Notes under the pieces: generated by a model
Seen by the model: only the letters and a program-made list of their open reading frames with translations
Database searches by the model: none
What the model was told of the DNA's origin: nothing
Source: CAZZDK01 sp964652235
GTDB lineage: Bacteria > Pseudomonadota > Alphaproteobacteria > UBA9219
DNA: 37,110 bases
NCBI GenBank assembly: GCA_964652235.1
Contig: CAZZDK010000019.1
Span: forward strand, 1 to 37,110
Direction of reading: 5' to 3'
Shown here: positions 1 through 8,369 of the stretch, in pieces
How the letters are laid out: the number at the start of each line of letters is the position of its first letter
Position numbering within the stretch: position 1 is the first letter of the stretch
Position numbers and translations under genes: made by a program

Positions 1-59
1 ATTGAACCGCCGACACGGGGATTTTCAGTCCCCTGCTCTACCAACTGAGCTACCTAGGC
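1..59 (-). tRNA. tRNA-Phe (GAA), 3' end outside the window
   Basis: Read on the minus strand, the acceptor 5' strand GCCTAGG starts at 59. It is followed by the D arm (GCTC, AGTTGGTA, GAGC), an anticodon stem GGGGA/TCCCC with loop CTGAAAA, the variable loop and the first half of the T arm (GGCGG, TTCAAT). The central triplet of the anticodon loop is GAA, which reads Phe codons. The window cuts the gene inside the T loop, so about 17 bases including the 3' acceptor strand are missing. Confidence 0.95.
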
Positions 60-80
60 GCCGGGCCGAACGAGGGTTCG

Positions 81-110
81 CTTATACCCCCCTCGCCCCG
101 ACCTAGACAA
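81..110 (-). promoter_or_regulatory. probable promoter of tRNA-Phe
   Basis: On the minus strand TTGTCT (110-105) and TATAAG (86-81) are separated by 18 bp and lie about 22 bp before the tRNA 5' end. Each hexamer matches most of the sigma70-type consensus, and the position suits a stable-RNA gene with a short leader. Confidence 0.5.
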
Positions 111-235
111 TAGAGAAATAGCCTTTCTTTTCTTAAAAAACGCCTTTTTACGCGACCAAATAAGGGCAGAAAATCCCTCTTCGGCAACTTCTTTACCAAT
201 TGCGTTTCCCGCGCAAAGCCTTATAAGTAAGAGGC

Positions 236-1096
236 ATGATCGAGCCGAACGAATCTCTCCCCCCCGAATCGCCTTCTCCCGAGGGAGGCAGGCCCGCCGG
301 AACGCCCCTGAAATCGCCTCCGGCGATCACGGTGCGCGCGCCGTCTGCGGAAACGCTTTGGGCGGAAATCGTCGTGGCGATCAACTATCTGACGCGCCTT
401 GATCTTCGCCTTAAGGAAGAACCGAAGCCCCGCATCGTCCGCCGCTCGATGAGCTGGTTTCCCGTCATCGGCGCCCTGGTCGGCCTTTCGGGCGCCTGCG
501 TCGATTGGGTCATGACGCAGATCGGCCTGCCCGGGCTGATGACCGCCGCCTTTGCGGTCATCAGTATGCTTTGGATCACACGCGCCCTGCACGAAGAGGA
601 ATTCGCCAGCATGGCGAACCTTTATGGCCGAAGCTTTGACAGGGACTCGCAAAGGGGCTGGCTCAAAGAAGAACGCTCGGTCCAGTACGGCACGCTGGCC
701 GTCATCATCGTGATGATCATGAAAATCGGCGCCATCGCCAGCCTGAGCAGCAGCGATTTGGTTTTCCAATCCCTGATCGCCGCCGGGTGCTGGTCGCGCA
801 CGCTCATGGTCGTGACGACCGGCTGGCTTCGCCCCCTTCAGGGCGATCCCGTCGCGGATTATTTCCAGCAACCCTCCGCCCTGCGCGTTTTTCTCGCCCT
901 TGTCCTAGGCGGATTGATCACGTTCGTCGCGATGGATTCCTATGCGCCTATCGCGCTGACGGTGGGAGCGGGAACGGGGCTTGTCGTCGTCCTTATCGGC
1001 GCGAACCATCTGCGCGGCTACAATGGGCCGCTTTTAGGAACCCTACAGAATATCGTCGAATTGACGGTTTTGGGAACCGCCCTGGCGATTCAGTAG
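236..1096 (+). CDS. CobS-like membrane protein with degenerate active site
   Basis: This 286-residue protein has the membrane layout and several landmarks of adenosylcobinamide-GDP ribazoletransferase (CobS), the last-step enzyme of cobalamin assembly. Landmarks are NYLTRLDLR near residue 50, SWFPVIGALVG near 73, TRALH at 115-119, and the C-terminal GxxxGxLLGxxxxxxEL pattern near 261. The metal-binding signature H-x-DGLAD-xx-D is replaced by H119-EEEFAS-MAN128, so all three aspartates are gone. The C-terminal TGD reads NGP (263-265). The first 40 residues are Pro-rich and atypical. The reading frame is intact and the 3' end overlaps the convergent gene by 7 bp. TATAAG at 222-227 is so close to the ATG that the mRNA may be nearly leaderless. 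No other cobalamin gene is visible nearby. CobS ancestry is likely; CobS activity is doubtful. Confidence 0.7.
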   Translation: MIEPNESLPPESPSPEGGRPAGTPLKSPPAITVRAPSAETLWAEIVVAINYLTRLDLRLKEEPKPRIVRRSMSWFPVIGALVGLSGACVDWVMTQIGLPGLMTAAFAVISMLWITRALHEEEFASMANLYGRSFDRDSQRGWLKEERSVQYGTLAVIIVMIMKIGAIASLSSSDLVFQSLIAAGCWSRTLMVVTTGWLRPLQGDPVADYFQQPSALRVFLALVLGGLITFVAMDSYAPIALTVGAGTGLVVVLIGANHLRGYNGPLLGTLQNIVELTVLGTALAIQ

Positions 1097-2943
1097 CGAA
1101 AGCCTTTCTTGACGGCTATCTCATCGAAAATCTCTTGAAGTTTCCGCGACCGGTTCGCGGCGTCGAAGAACGGCGCCTGCGGGAGGCTGGCCTCTATGGC
1201 GGCGGCGCAGGCCGCGCGCAGGGCGGGATCGAGACCGAGCGTGACGGCGATTTTCTTAAAATCCTGCGCGTCTTTTCCGATCAAATCGTCGCGACCTATG
1301 GACCTTAAAAGAAGCGCATCGTTAACGGCGTGAAGCCCGCCTTCCCGTCTGGCCACGACGGGCCTTCCGTAAAAAAGGGCCTGCATCGCCACCGTCGCGC
1401 CGTCGCGCGGAAAACTGCCGAAATGAACGTCGCAAAGCTGAACGAGGCGTTCGAAGTTCTCAGGCGAAACGGGCGGCATGACGACAATCCGCCCTGGATC
1501 GACGTCCGGAAAATCCTTCATCACGGACCGCAAACGCGCGAAAAGAGTCAGGGCAAGAAAAACGCCGCCCCAGGCCGGATTGAAGGGACAGAGAAGGAGA
1601 AAACTGCCCGGAACTTCGCGCAGAACGGAAAGCCAGCAACGCAAGGTTCCGGCCATTAGCTTGTTCGCCGCCGCGCCGGAAGCGTAAAGAACGGCGTCCG
1701 CAGGAATCCCCAAAGCCCCGCGCGACAGAGCGGCGTCCGGGGAAACCCTTTGCGGCCTTTCGTACCAAAGGACGGGGCCTTCAAGTTCTCTAACTTCTTC
1801 CGCTATCTTCTTCTCGTCCGTCCCTTCCGGCGCGATCAGAACGTCGAAACTCGACAAACGGGGGCTTAACGGAAACAGGGCGGCCAGGCTGACCTGAACG
1901 CGGGCCAGGCGCAAGGCGAGCATTTGATCCGTCGCCTTCGCGCCGAAGGCATAGGCCGTTCCCAGAACAAAGATGTCCAGGTCGTCGGCGAGTATCTGCG
2001 CCGCCCGCGCAAGCGCGTCGCCTTTAAGCGAAACGGCTTTATGGATCAAAGCGGACAGTTTTTTCGAGAAAACGGCGTTTTCTCGAACGCTCAGATCCTG
2101 AATATCCAACGAATACCAGTAAATCTCGTATTTTTCCGGATCGAAAGCGTGAAAAAGGGCGTAAAGCGCCCGCGTGTCGGTGTAGTCGCCCAGATTGCGC
2201 GAAAGAATCCCAAGCCTTATCCTGCGCCGGACGCGCGGCGGGAAGACGGCGTTTTCTCCCGGAAACCGCGCCGCCAGAACTTCCAAAATCCGCGCCCTGT
2301 TTTCAAGAAGGGCCTCGTTCGGAGCGTCTATGTAAAGACACGCGCCGAAGGTCAGCCTGTCCTGCACGATCCGCGCGAGACCTTCCCCCGCCCCCTGCAA
2401 AAGGGAAAGGATCCACGCGGTCATCGCCTCGTAGTAAGAAAGGTAAAGCGCTTCGTCGGACTCGCGCATCAGGTGAGGCTGTCTCAGGGCGAAGAACAAA
2501 TAGCTCTCGAACGTCGCGGCGGAAAAGGACGCCGCGTCCGGCCGCAAAGGAAGCTCGAAAGGCTGGAGATAGAGGCTCAAAACGGCAAGCGCGCGCAGAA
2601 ACTTTTTCTCTTCCGGCCTTTCTTCAAGGAAAACGGCGCGACACGATGAAAGCCATTCCTCCTCCTCTTTCGAAAGGTCGGCGCCGAACAAGGCTCCGCG
2701 CAGCTTATCTCCGACAATAAGAAGTTTCCCGCTCTCCCAGAAGGTTTTTTTATCCCCGGACTCGAAGAGAACCCGAGCCGCGCGGCGACGCTCCAGGGCT
2801 AGTGGAGTTAAAACGCGCGCCAAGTCCGTTCCGAGAGGACGGACGCCGACGAAATTCCTAAGGCCCGTCTCGAACGCGTCGAGAAGGCCGATCATGGCCT
2901 CAAGGGCCGAAAGCGCGTCTGACGTCTCGCTCTGATCGTTCAC
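1090..2943 (-). CDS. GT41 / O-GlcNAc-transferase-like glycosyltransferase (copy 2)
   Basis: This 617-residue protein resembles the catalytic region of GT41 enzymes (O-GlcNAc transferase, bacterial SPINDLY-like and HMW1C-like proteins). A first Rossmann-like half begins at RRIRLGILSRNLGDYTD (about residue 240). The second half contains VVMPPVSPENFERLVQLCDV, then FGSFPRDGATVAMQAL and GRPVVARREG, which correspond to the nucleotide-sugar-binding segment of OGT. The N-terminal ~230 residues are helical and carry no obvious TPR signature. The start is GTG, and it overlaps the stop of the upstream glycosyltransferase as GTGA, so the two are translationally coupled. It is the last gene of the seven-gene cluster. 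The acceptor could be a protein (for example flagellin) or a glycan; the sequence does not tell. Confidence 0.72.
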   Translation of the reverse strand: MNDQSETSDALSALEAMIGLLDAFETGLRNFVGVRPLGTDLARVLTPLALERRRAARVLFESGDKKTFWESGKLLIVGDKLRGALFGADLSKEEEEWLSSCRAVFLEERPEEKKFLRALAVLSLYLQPFELPLRPDAASFSAATFESYLFFALRQPHLMRESDEALYLSYYEAMTAWILSLLQGAGEGLARIVQDRLTFGACLYIDAPNEALLENRARILEVLAARFPGENAVFPPRVRRRIRLGILSRNLGDYTDTRALYALFHAFDPEKYEIYWYSLDIQDLSVRENAVFSKKLSALIHKAVSLKGDALARAAQILADDLDIFVLGTAYAFGAKATDQMLALRLARVQVSLAALFPLSPRLSSFDVLIAPEGTDEKKIAEEVRELEGPVLWYERPQRVSPDAALSRGALGIPADAVLYASGAAANKLMAGTLRCWLSVLREVPGSFLLLCPFNPAWGGVFLALTLFARLRSVMKDFPDVDPGRIVVMPPVSPENFERLVQLCDVHFGSFPRDGATVAMQALFYGRPVVARREGGLHAVNDALLLRSIGRDDLIGKDAQDFKKIAVTLGLDPALRAACAAAIEASLPQAPFFDAANRSRKLQEIFDEIAVKKGFRY

Positions 2944-4127
2944 GTCTCTCTCGCCGGAAACCGGGTGGCTAAAAGATGGAGAAGCTCTATTATGTAAGCG
3001 TCTGGTCGGGCGTAAAAATTTTTCTCCAGCGCCTCGTCTATCGCGGCGTAGGACGCCTCTTCCGTCGCATCGGCCCGCTTGAGGGCTTCGGCGACGACGT
3101 CCTGAAGATCGTCCTGCCAGTCAAAAGCCGCGTAAGTGGAAAGACCGCCGAAAACGGCGTCCGATTTCTCGGTGCGGTCCGTCAGCGCGACGGCGCCGAG
3201 GTTGATCCCGGAAACGGCGCGTTCGTGAATGCCGTCGCGCCACAGCGGGCTGCTGTTCGCGATGATTTGGTGCTCTCTTATCTGCCGCCAGAAAGTCTCC
3301 GCCGGAACGGGGCCGCTGATCGAAACCTGACTCGACGCGCCCTCCAGATAATCCCACCCCCGCCCGATGATGGTCGCCGGATGGGGCAAAAGAGCCCTGG
3401 CCAGCCGGTCGCTGCGCCAAGCGCGGATATAGGCGTCCACTTCCTGAACGGCGCCCATGAAGAGGTCGAGGTTTTGCGTATCAAGCCCTCGCTCGCGAAA
3501 CAGGCGCGCGCCCGCGCCGGAAAGATCGAGGTTCCTGTCCTTGAGCGCCAGATCGACCAGACCCCACAAAACGTCCTGAAGCGCTTGCGGATGCCTTTTC
3601 CAGTCCGAAGACCATTCGTCGGGCCGAAGCGCCGTCTTGGCGTAGAGAATACGCCTTTGCCTTTTACGAAACGGCTCGATGTTCTTCCGACTTTCCGGAG
3701 AGCAGGGCGGACGAATAAGAACGCTGCCGCTTCGCGCGGGAGGCAGATGCGCCTGACGCGCTTCGAAATGGTCGCGAATGTGATAGACGTTCAGAACGTA
3801 AGAACTATCGACGATGTGCTGGCGGTAATTGTAGGAGGGATGGTCGTACCAAAGGGAGAAAAAAGGCGTCCGGTAGGCTTCCCAAATATTCCGCCCGTCC
3901 GCAAGCGGCAAAGCGCTCCCCACGCCCGCCAGGCCGTAAGCGAAGGCAACCTCGCCTGTCTTAAGGGAATCCTGAAGAGCCTGCGGGCCGGAAGGCTCAA
4001 GCAAATTGATGACTTTCTGCGCATAGCCCCTGAACGAAAAAGGCCCCGCATAACCTTCGCTGGCGAGCCGCAAGGCGCCGTTTTCGTTTTCCGCCACGAG
4101 CGCCAAAACGGGCTTGGGGTCAGCCAT
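2940..4127 (-). CDS. CgeB/GT1-like glycosyltransferase
   Basis: This 395-residue protein has the C-terminal pattern of PF13524-type (CgeB-like) glycosyltransferases: IIANSSPLWRDGIHERAVSG followed by INLGAVALTDR, where a donor-binding acidic/His segment precedes a small-residue turn. The middle contains LWYDHPSYNYRQH and VLNVYHIRDHF, which suits a GT-B N-terminal domain. I chose the ATG at 4127, which overlaps the stop of the methyltransferase-like gene by 8 bp. An in-frame ATG at 4211 would add 28 residues that lie wholly inside that gene. The 3' end overlaps the next start as GTGA. Its sugar and acceptor are unknown; context says surface or protein glycan assembly. Confidence 0.6.
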   Translation of the reverse strand: MADPKPVLALVAENENGALRLASEGYAGPFSFRGYAQKVINLLEPSGPQALQDSLKTGEVAFAYGLAGVGSALPLADGRNIWEAYRTPFFSLWYDHPSYNYRQHIVDSSYVLNVYHIRDHFEARQAHLPPARSGSVLIRPPCSPESRKNIEPFRKRQRRILYAKTALRPDEWSSDWKRHPQALQDVLWGLVDLALKDRNLDLSGAGARLFRERGLDTQNLDLFMGAVQEVDAYIRAWRSDRLARALLPHPATIIGRGWDYLEGASSQVSISGPVPAETFWRQIREHQIIANSSPLWRDGIHERAVSGINLGAVALTDRTEKSDAVFGGLSTYAAFDWQDDLQDVVAEALKRADATEEASYAAIDEALEKNFYARPDAYIIELLHLLATRFPARET

Positions 4128-4893
4128 GAGCGGGCTCGCGTTCGGCGACGATATAAATCGTCTGGCAGAGTTCCGGATATTCTTCGCCAAGCTCGAAAAG
4201 CCCGTCCACATAGCCCTCGCTGGCCAGGCCGTTTTTTATAAGGTGAGTCAACTGGCTGTCCGTTTGAATCTTGAGCATCGCGCCGCCGACGGCTATTTCC
4301 TTCAGCCCCGCGTTGCGAACCAGCTCCTTCAACCCGTCCATGTCGAGAAAACGCCTCTGGTTCCAGGCGACTTCCTGCGCGGAAAGTTCGGAAAGGCTTT
4401 TGAGAATGCCCATGGACTTGGCGATCCGGCGCGAACCGGAAGCCGCGTTCTGAACGGCCAGATAAACCCGGCCTCCAGGGGTCAAAGAGGCCGCCATCGC
4501 CCTCACGACGGCCTGCGGGTCGTCAAAGAAGTTCAGCGTGTTGACGGAGACAATAGCGTCCGATCTCTTATATTTCCCGGTGTCGTCGGGCGCGCCGAAC
4601 GCCATGCCGGAAAAATTCGAAAGACCGCGTTCGACCATCTGGGAAAGCCCTATCCCATGGGGGTTTAGGAAATACGTCTCCTTGAAGTTCTCTATCAGCT
4701 CAAGAGATTCTATGACGTTGAGCAACCCGACGGAAGTCGCGACGTTCCGGGCGCCTGTGGCGAAGAAGTCCCTAAACCGCCGGAAAAGATGCTTATAGAT
4801 TCCGTCGCCGATGTTGAGGGGTTTGTTTTTTGACAAGACGCCGCAGAATCCCCCGAACATCTCGTCCATCTCTTGCTTCGTAAGCTTAGTCAT
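4120..4893 (-). CDS. SAM-dependent methyltransferase-like protein
   Basis: This 257-residue protein has the second half of a class I methyltransferase fold: SDAIVSVNTLNFFDDPQAVV, then a LTPGGRVYLAVQNA segment typical of motif III/post-III in type-11 enzymes. The glycine-rich SAM-binding motif I (ExGxGxG) is not evident; the equivalent stretch reads GARNVATSVGLLNVIE. It may therefore bind SAM in a divergent way or serve as a non-catalytic partner. I placed the start at the ATG at 4893 because it overlaps the upstream stop as ATGA; a longer frame exists but lies inside the upstream gene. It sits between two glycosyltransferases, so O- or N-methylation of a sugar is a reasonable guess. Confidence 0.6.
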   Translation of the reverse strand: MTKLTKQEMDEMFGGFCGVLSKNKPLNIGDGIYKHLFRRFRDFFATGARNVATSVGLLNVIESLELIENFKETYFLNPHGIGLSQMVERGLSNFSGMAFGAPDDTGKYKRSDAIVSVNTLNFFDDPQAVVRAMAASLTPGGRVYLAVQNAASGSRRIAKSMGILKSLSELSAQEVAWNQRRFLDMDGLKELVRNAGLKEIAVGGAMLKIQTDSQLTHLIKNGLASEGYVDGLFELGEEYPELCQTIYIVAEREPAHG

Positions 4894-6773
4894 GCGACCT
4901 CCCTCCGGCCGGAAGAAGCTTCGCGCTTCAGAATTTCGTCGAAAACGGATTCCATGCGCCGAATAAAGGCTTCGCCGTCGCAGATCAAAGAACGTTCCAT
5001 AGCCTCGCGGCCCATTTTCTTGCGAACGGCGTCGCGAAACGCGGCGTCTTCGCACAGGCGAACGGCCAGATCGACGTAGTCGTCGATCGTCTCCACGACC
5101 AGTTCTTCAAGCCCCATGCTTCGCAAAATCGCGCCCGCGACGCGATTCCGGCTGTAAGCGTTCGGCGGACAAAGCGTGACGCAAGGCGTCTTAAGCGTCA
5201 GAGGATCCAGGATGTTGTTGGTTCCGGAAAAGGGAAAGAAATCCAGGAACAAATCGCTGTAGCGGATCATGCCGTGCAGAAGCGTTCGGTTCGTCATGGA
5301 ATAAAGCTTCATCCGCCCCGGATCGACGCCCTCTTCCTCAAACGCGCGGATAAAAAGGTTGACGAGATGGGGGCGGTAGTTTTGGGGAACCTGAACCATA
5401 CAGACGCATAGGGCGTCCGGGACGCGCGCCATGATCCGCGCGAGCGTTCGCGCGAAGTCCAGCCTTACCTTGGTCATCATGGACGAGCCCATCGTGATGA
5501 TGACGGCGTCTTCCGGCAGGCCGACTTCGGCCCTCGTCAAAAACGGTTCGACGCCGAAATAGCTCGCGTAATGAATGCAGAAAGGCAGGCCTTCTCGCAT
5601 GATGAGCTTTTCCGTAAAGGCGTCTTTCGGGCAAGGATCGAGATCGGGAGAGGAAACATAATAATCTATCTCCGTCGCGCCCGTCGTCGCGGGCGTATAG
5701 AATCCTGTGACCTGAACGCGGGCGATGTCCGTGTAAGCGGGGCGCTCGTTAAGACCCCAGCAGAGATCCTGCATATTGAAAAGAATGTCGATGTCGAAGT
5801 CTTTGAGCTTAGAGATGGAGGATTCGGGGACGAGCAGTATGGGGGCCATCTCAGGCAACCGCGGGAAAGAAGAAAGAAGCGTGTCGATCAGAAGAGCGTT
5901 CGTCGAAGATTCCTGCCACACCAGCACAAGTTCGAAACGCGAACGGTCGCAACAGGCGACCCACCAAAGCATATGGGGCAGGCCGTGCCCATGCGAGACG
6001 GGATTCGTGCAGAAAAGGCCGATGCGCGGACGCTTGTCCCCCGGCGCGCGCGGTGGCAAATGGCCGAGAAGGCGAATGGGCTCTTTTTCTTGCGGCAGGG
6101 GGTTGGCCGCAAAAAATTCCTGCCGCAACAAGCCGAAAGCGCGAGCGAAATCAGCCATGTTCGCGTTCGTCGAGTAAAAATCAAGCGCCCTGATATTCAT
6201 GGCCAAAAGTGGCAACCACCCCTCGCGCCAGGCCTTTTCTCCTCCGATCAAAAGGCCTTTCCTGTGGGTCTCCTTCATGTTCCGCGCAAAAACCTGGAGC
6301 CATTCCATGGCGCGAAGGGTCGCAGCCTCATCGTCCGTCACGGAAATAAAAGCCTGGTTCTGCACAAGGCCGCCTAGAAAAGAGGGAAGCCACGGCTCAA
6401 GCCGTTCACAATCCAAGGGAGGAAGCGCGTGCAAAGGCCTGTGAAACAAAGCGACGAGGACAGCCAGGCTGTAAGGGCCAGGCCCATCGGCCTTCGTGAG
6501 AAAGTCAAGACCTGCCTTGTCCCTTTCCTTTTCCTCAGGCTCCAAAGGAAACCGGCGAAAGGGCGACAGCAAGACCCTGCGCATCCTCTGCGCCGTCTCT
6601 GCGTCCAGGTCTATCTCGCCGCTTTTCCCATAAAGCTCCTTCCAAAGAATCTTCCGTTCCTTGACGTAATCGAGATATGGACCGCGGTTGCCCTTGTCCT
6701 CTTCGATCAAGGTTTGCAGCAGGGCGCTCCAAATTCCGAAAGAGGTCTCCTTGGATCGTTCGATAGAAGTCAT
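4890..6773 (-). CDS. GT41 / O-GlcNAc-transferase-like glycosyltransferase (copy 1)
   Basis: This 627-residue protein has a helical N-terminal half of about 260 residues and then a GT41-like catalytic region. It opens with KRPRIGLFCTNPVSHGHGLP and contains FDIDILFNMQDLCWG and LIMREGLPFCIHY. It ends with SDLFLDFFPFSGTNNILDPL followed by KTPCVTL and SRVAG-like SRNRVAGAILRSMGLEELV. The last block closely parallels the UDP-binding part of OGT (NGHTT..D.L..GTP.VT, then a small-residue helix and an LGL.EL segment). The ATG at 6773 overlaps the upstream stop as ATGA; a longer frame would lie inside the upstream gene. It is a distant paralogue of the protein encoded at 1090-2943. Having two GT41-like enzymes in one operon suggests either two successive transfers or a paired enzyme. 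Confidence 0.72.
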   Translation of the reverse strand: MTSIERSKETSFGIWSALLQTLIEEDKGNRGPYLDYVKERKILWKELYGKSGEIDLDAETAQRMRRVLLSPFRRFPLEPEEKERDKAGLDFLTKADGPGPYSLAVLVALFHRPLHALPPLDCERLEPWLPSFLGGLVQNQAFISVTDDEAATLRAMEWLQVFARNMKETHRKGLLIGGEKAWREGWLPLLAMNIRALDFYSTNANMADFARAFGLLRQEFFAANPLPQEKEPIRLLGHLPPRAPGDKRPRIGLFCTNPVSHGHGLPHMLWWVACCDRSRFELVLVWQESSTNALLIDTLLSSFPRLPEMAPILLVPESSISKLKDFDIDILFNMQDLCWGLNERPAYTDIARVQVTGFYTPATTGATEIDYYVSSPDLDPCPKDAFTEKLIMREGLPFCIHYASYFGVEPFLTRAEVGLPEDAVIITMGSSMMTKVRLDFARTLARIMARVPDALCVCMVQVPQNYRPHLVNLFIRAFEEEGVDPGRMKLYSMTNRTLLHGMIRYSDLFLDFFPFSGTNNILDPLTLKTPCVTLCPPNAYSRNRVAGAILRSMGLEELVVETIDDYVDLAVRLCEDAAFRDAVRKKMGREAMERSLICDGEAFIRRMESVFDEILKREASSGRREVA

Positions 6774-7600
6774 GAACAGATTTTCCGCAAGGTTCGAGAA
6801 AACGTTTTCCGGGCCAACGCAATGGACGAAGACAAGCAAGCCAGCGGTTTTTCCTGGGGCTTGATTTCGATACTGGCCCAGCCGTCATACTCGACGTTCG
6901 CCAGAGCGAGGTCAAGATTCTCGCCCGCCTCCCCCAGCGGCCTCAAGGGACCGAGGCCGGGAAGTGAAACGTGCAAATGCGCGAGAATATCGGCGTTTTC
7001 CAGCGCAAGAGCGGCCGGATCCTCCCCGGCGGCCAAAGCCGCGCCGATGTCCAGATGAAGCCTGAGGCCCGCATCGCCGACGGCGCGCACCAGTCTTGCG
7101 GCCTCGCGCGTCGTCTGGATGAAATCGCAGCCATAGGCGGCGGGAACGGCCTCGAACACAAGCGCGACCCCTTCCCTTTTCATATCTCGCGCGACGGGCA
7201 AAAGCCTTTCGACGGCCAGATCGAAGGCCGTCTTTTCGTCCATGGCGCCGCGAACTCTGTTTTTAGGCGCGCCGAAGACAAGACGCTTTGCCCCCAACCG
7301 GTTTGCGATCCCCGCCACGCGCCGCAGATGTTCGGCCAGGCGCTCATAAGATTCCGGGTCTCCCAAAAGCGCCATCCCCGCGCAACCGAAAAAAATGGCT
7401 TGAAGGGAGGGAATTTGAAAACCGAGGTCCTCCAGCTTTCGGCGGTAGGCCGCCGCTTTCGCTTCGTCCAGGGAATCCCAAGGAGCGATCCGCCCCGGTG
7501 CGACTTCGATTCCGTCCGCCCCGGCGTCCCGCGCGGCGCGAAGGCAAGGAGTCTCATCCTTTTCCTCGGCCCAGAGAATGTTGGAGACGGCTAGGGGCAT
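6770..7600 (-). CDS. sugar phosphate isomerase/epimerase (xylose-isomerase-like TIM barrel)
   Basis: This 276-residue protein reads as an AP-endonuclease-2/xylose-isomerase-like TIM barrel. Successive strands are visible: GADGIEVAPGRI, IPSLQAIFFG, AKRLVFGAPK, VALVFEAVPAAYG, RLHLDIGAALAAGED and ILAHLHVSLPG, ending with WASIEIKP. Metal ligands in this family are acidic and His residues at strand ends; candidates are E32, the E of VFEAVP, the D of HLDIG, the H of HLHVS and the E of IEIKP. Enzymes of this family isomerise or epimerise keto-sugars. Its start overlaps the end of the upstream epimerase gene by 10 bp and its stop overlaps the next start as ATGA. It probably prepares a sugar for the glycosyltransferases that follow. 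Confidence 0.75.
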   Translation of the reverse strand: MPLAVSNILWAEEKDETPCLRAARDAGADGIEVAPGRIAPWDSLDEAKAAAYRRKLEDLGFQIPSLQAIFFGCAGMALLGDPESYERLAEHLRRVAGIANRLGAKRLVFGAPKNRVRGAMDEKTAFDLAVERLLPVARDMKREGVALVFEAVPAAYGCDFIQTTREAARLVRAVGDAGLRLHLDIGAALAAGEDPAALALENADILAHLHVSLPGLGPLRPLGEAGENLDLALANVEYDGWASIEIKPQEKPLACLSSSIALARKTFSRTLRKICS

Positions 7601-8361
7601 CGGCTTTTTTCCTGCGCGATCCAGTTCCCCATGCGCGCAAGAACGGCGTCGGCGCTTTCAATGTAAGGTCCCTGCCCGCCGAAACGGGCCGCATGGATCG
7701 TGCGCATATCGTACCGGGCGGCGGGTTCGTCGTGTCCGACGTTCTTTTTTTCCGGGAAAAACGCTTCCATGATCCGCAGTATGGGCAAAGGCTCGGTCGC
7801 CAAATGAACAAGGGACAACCCCTGCGCCCTTTCGAGATCGGCGGGCAGACGGCGCAGGTCGTACCATTGAAAGACGCCCCGGCGCGGCACCCGATCCAAC
7901 CCGTTGTCGTGCAGCAGATCGTAAAGCGCGTTTTTCCTGAGACCCGGACCAAACAAAGCGGGCAGACGCAAAACGAGAACGTCGGAAAATCTTTCGCGAA
8001 GGAAGGTCTCGAACAGATAACGGTGCAACCCGTAAGGTTGAAGGCCTTCCGTTTCGACGATGCTCGTTTCGTCAACGCCCTCCGGCACCTTGAACACATC
8101 GACGGTCGAGACATGAACGAACCGCCTGGCCGTCACGTCCGAAAGGCAATCCTGAAGCTTTTCGATTCCGGCGCGGTCCTTTTCCGGCTCTTTGTTGGCC
8201 AGCCATTTGACAGCGGAAATTCCGGCACAATAAACCGTCTCGAAGGAACGGCCCTTTATCTCTTCGATGTTGCGGGAGTTGAAAACCGCGCACGGCGGCA
8301 AGGCGCCGAGAAGAAAGCCGCCCACGAACCCCGTATGCCCGATCAGAGCCCGCTCCTCCAT
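7591..8361 (-). CDS. NAD-dependent epimerase/dehydratase-like (extended SDR)
   Basis: This 256-residue protein begins with a Rossmann dinucleotide motif (LIGHTGFVGG, residues 6-15). It has the extended-SDR serine region FVHVSTVDVF (81-90) and then Y110-GLH-R114 in the place of the catalytic YxxxK, so the usual lysine is arginine. LRLPALFGPGLR follows, as in sugar-nucleotide epimerases. The protein is shorter than a typical 310-340-residue GalE-like enzyme. I chose the ATG at 8361, which leaves an 8-bp gap to the upstream stop; an earlier in-frame start would run into the upstream gene. Either a sugar reductase/epimerase or a weakened relative fits. It lies between the FAD oxidoreductase and the isomerase genes. 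Confidence 0.7.
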   Translation of the reverse strand: MEERALIGHTGFVGGFLLGALPPCAVFNSRNIEEIKGRSFETVYCAGISAVKWLANKEPEKDRAGIEKLQDCLSDVTARRFVHVSTVDVFKVPEGVDETSIVETEGLQPYGLHRYLFETFLRERFSDVLVLRLPALFGPGLRKNALYDLLHDNGLDRVPRRGVFQWYDLRRLPADLERAQGLSLVHLATEPLPILRIMEAFFPEKKNVGHDEPAARYDMRTIHAARFGGQGPYIESADAVLARMGNWIAQEKSRCP

Positions 8362-8369
8362 GGAGCCGC

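Noticed and set aside
1..235. tRNA-Phe as an integration site for an island
   Set aside because: No integrase gene and no repeat of the tRNA end were seen; the 3' end is also outside the window.
2976..4241. Plus-strand open frame of 421 codons opposite the CgeB-like glycosyltransferase
   Set aside because: Arg-rich shadow of a gene that has a clear domain and coupled starts on the other strand.
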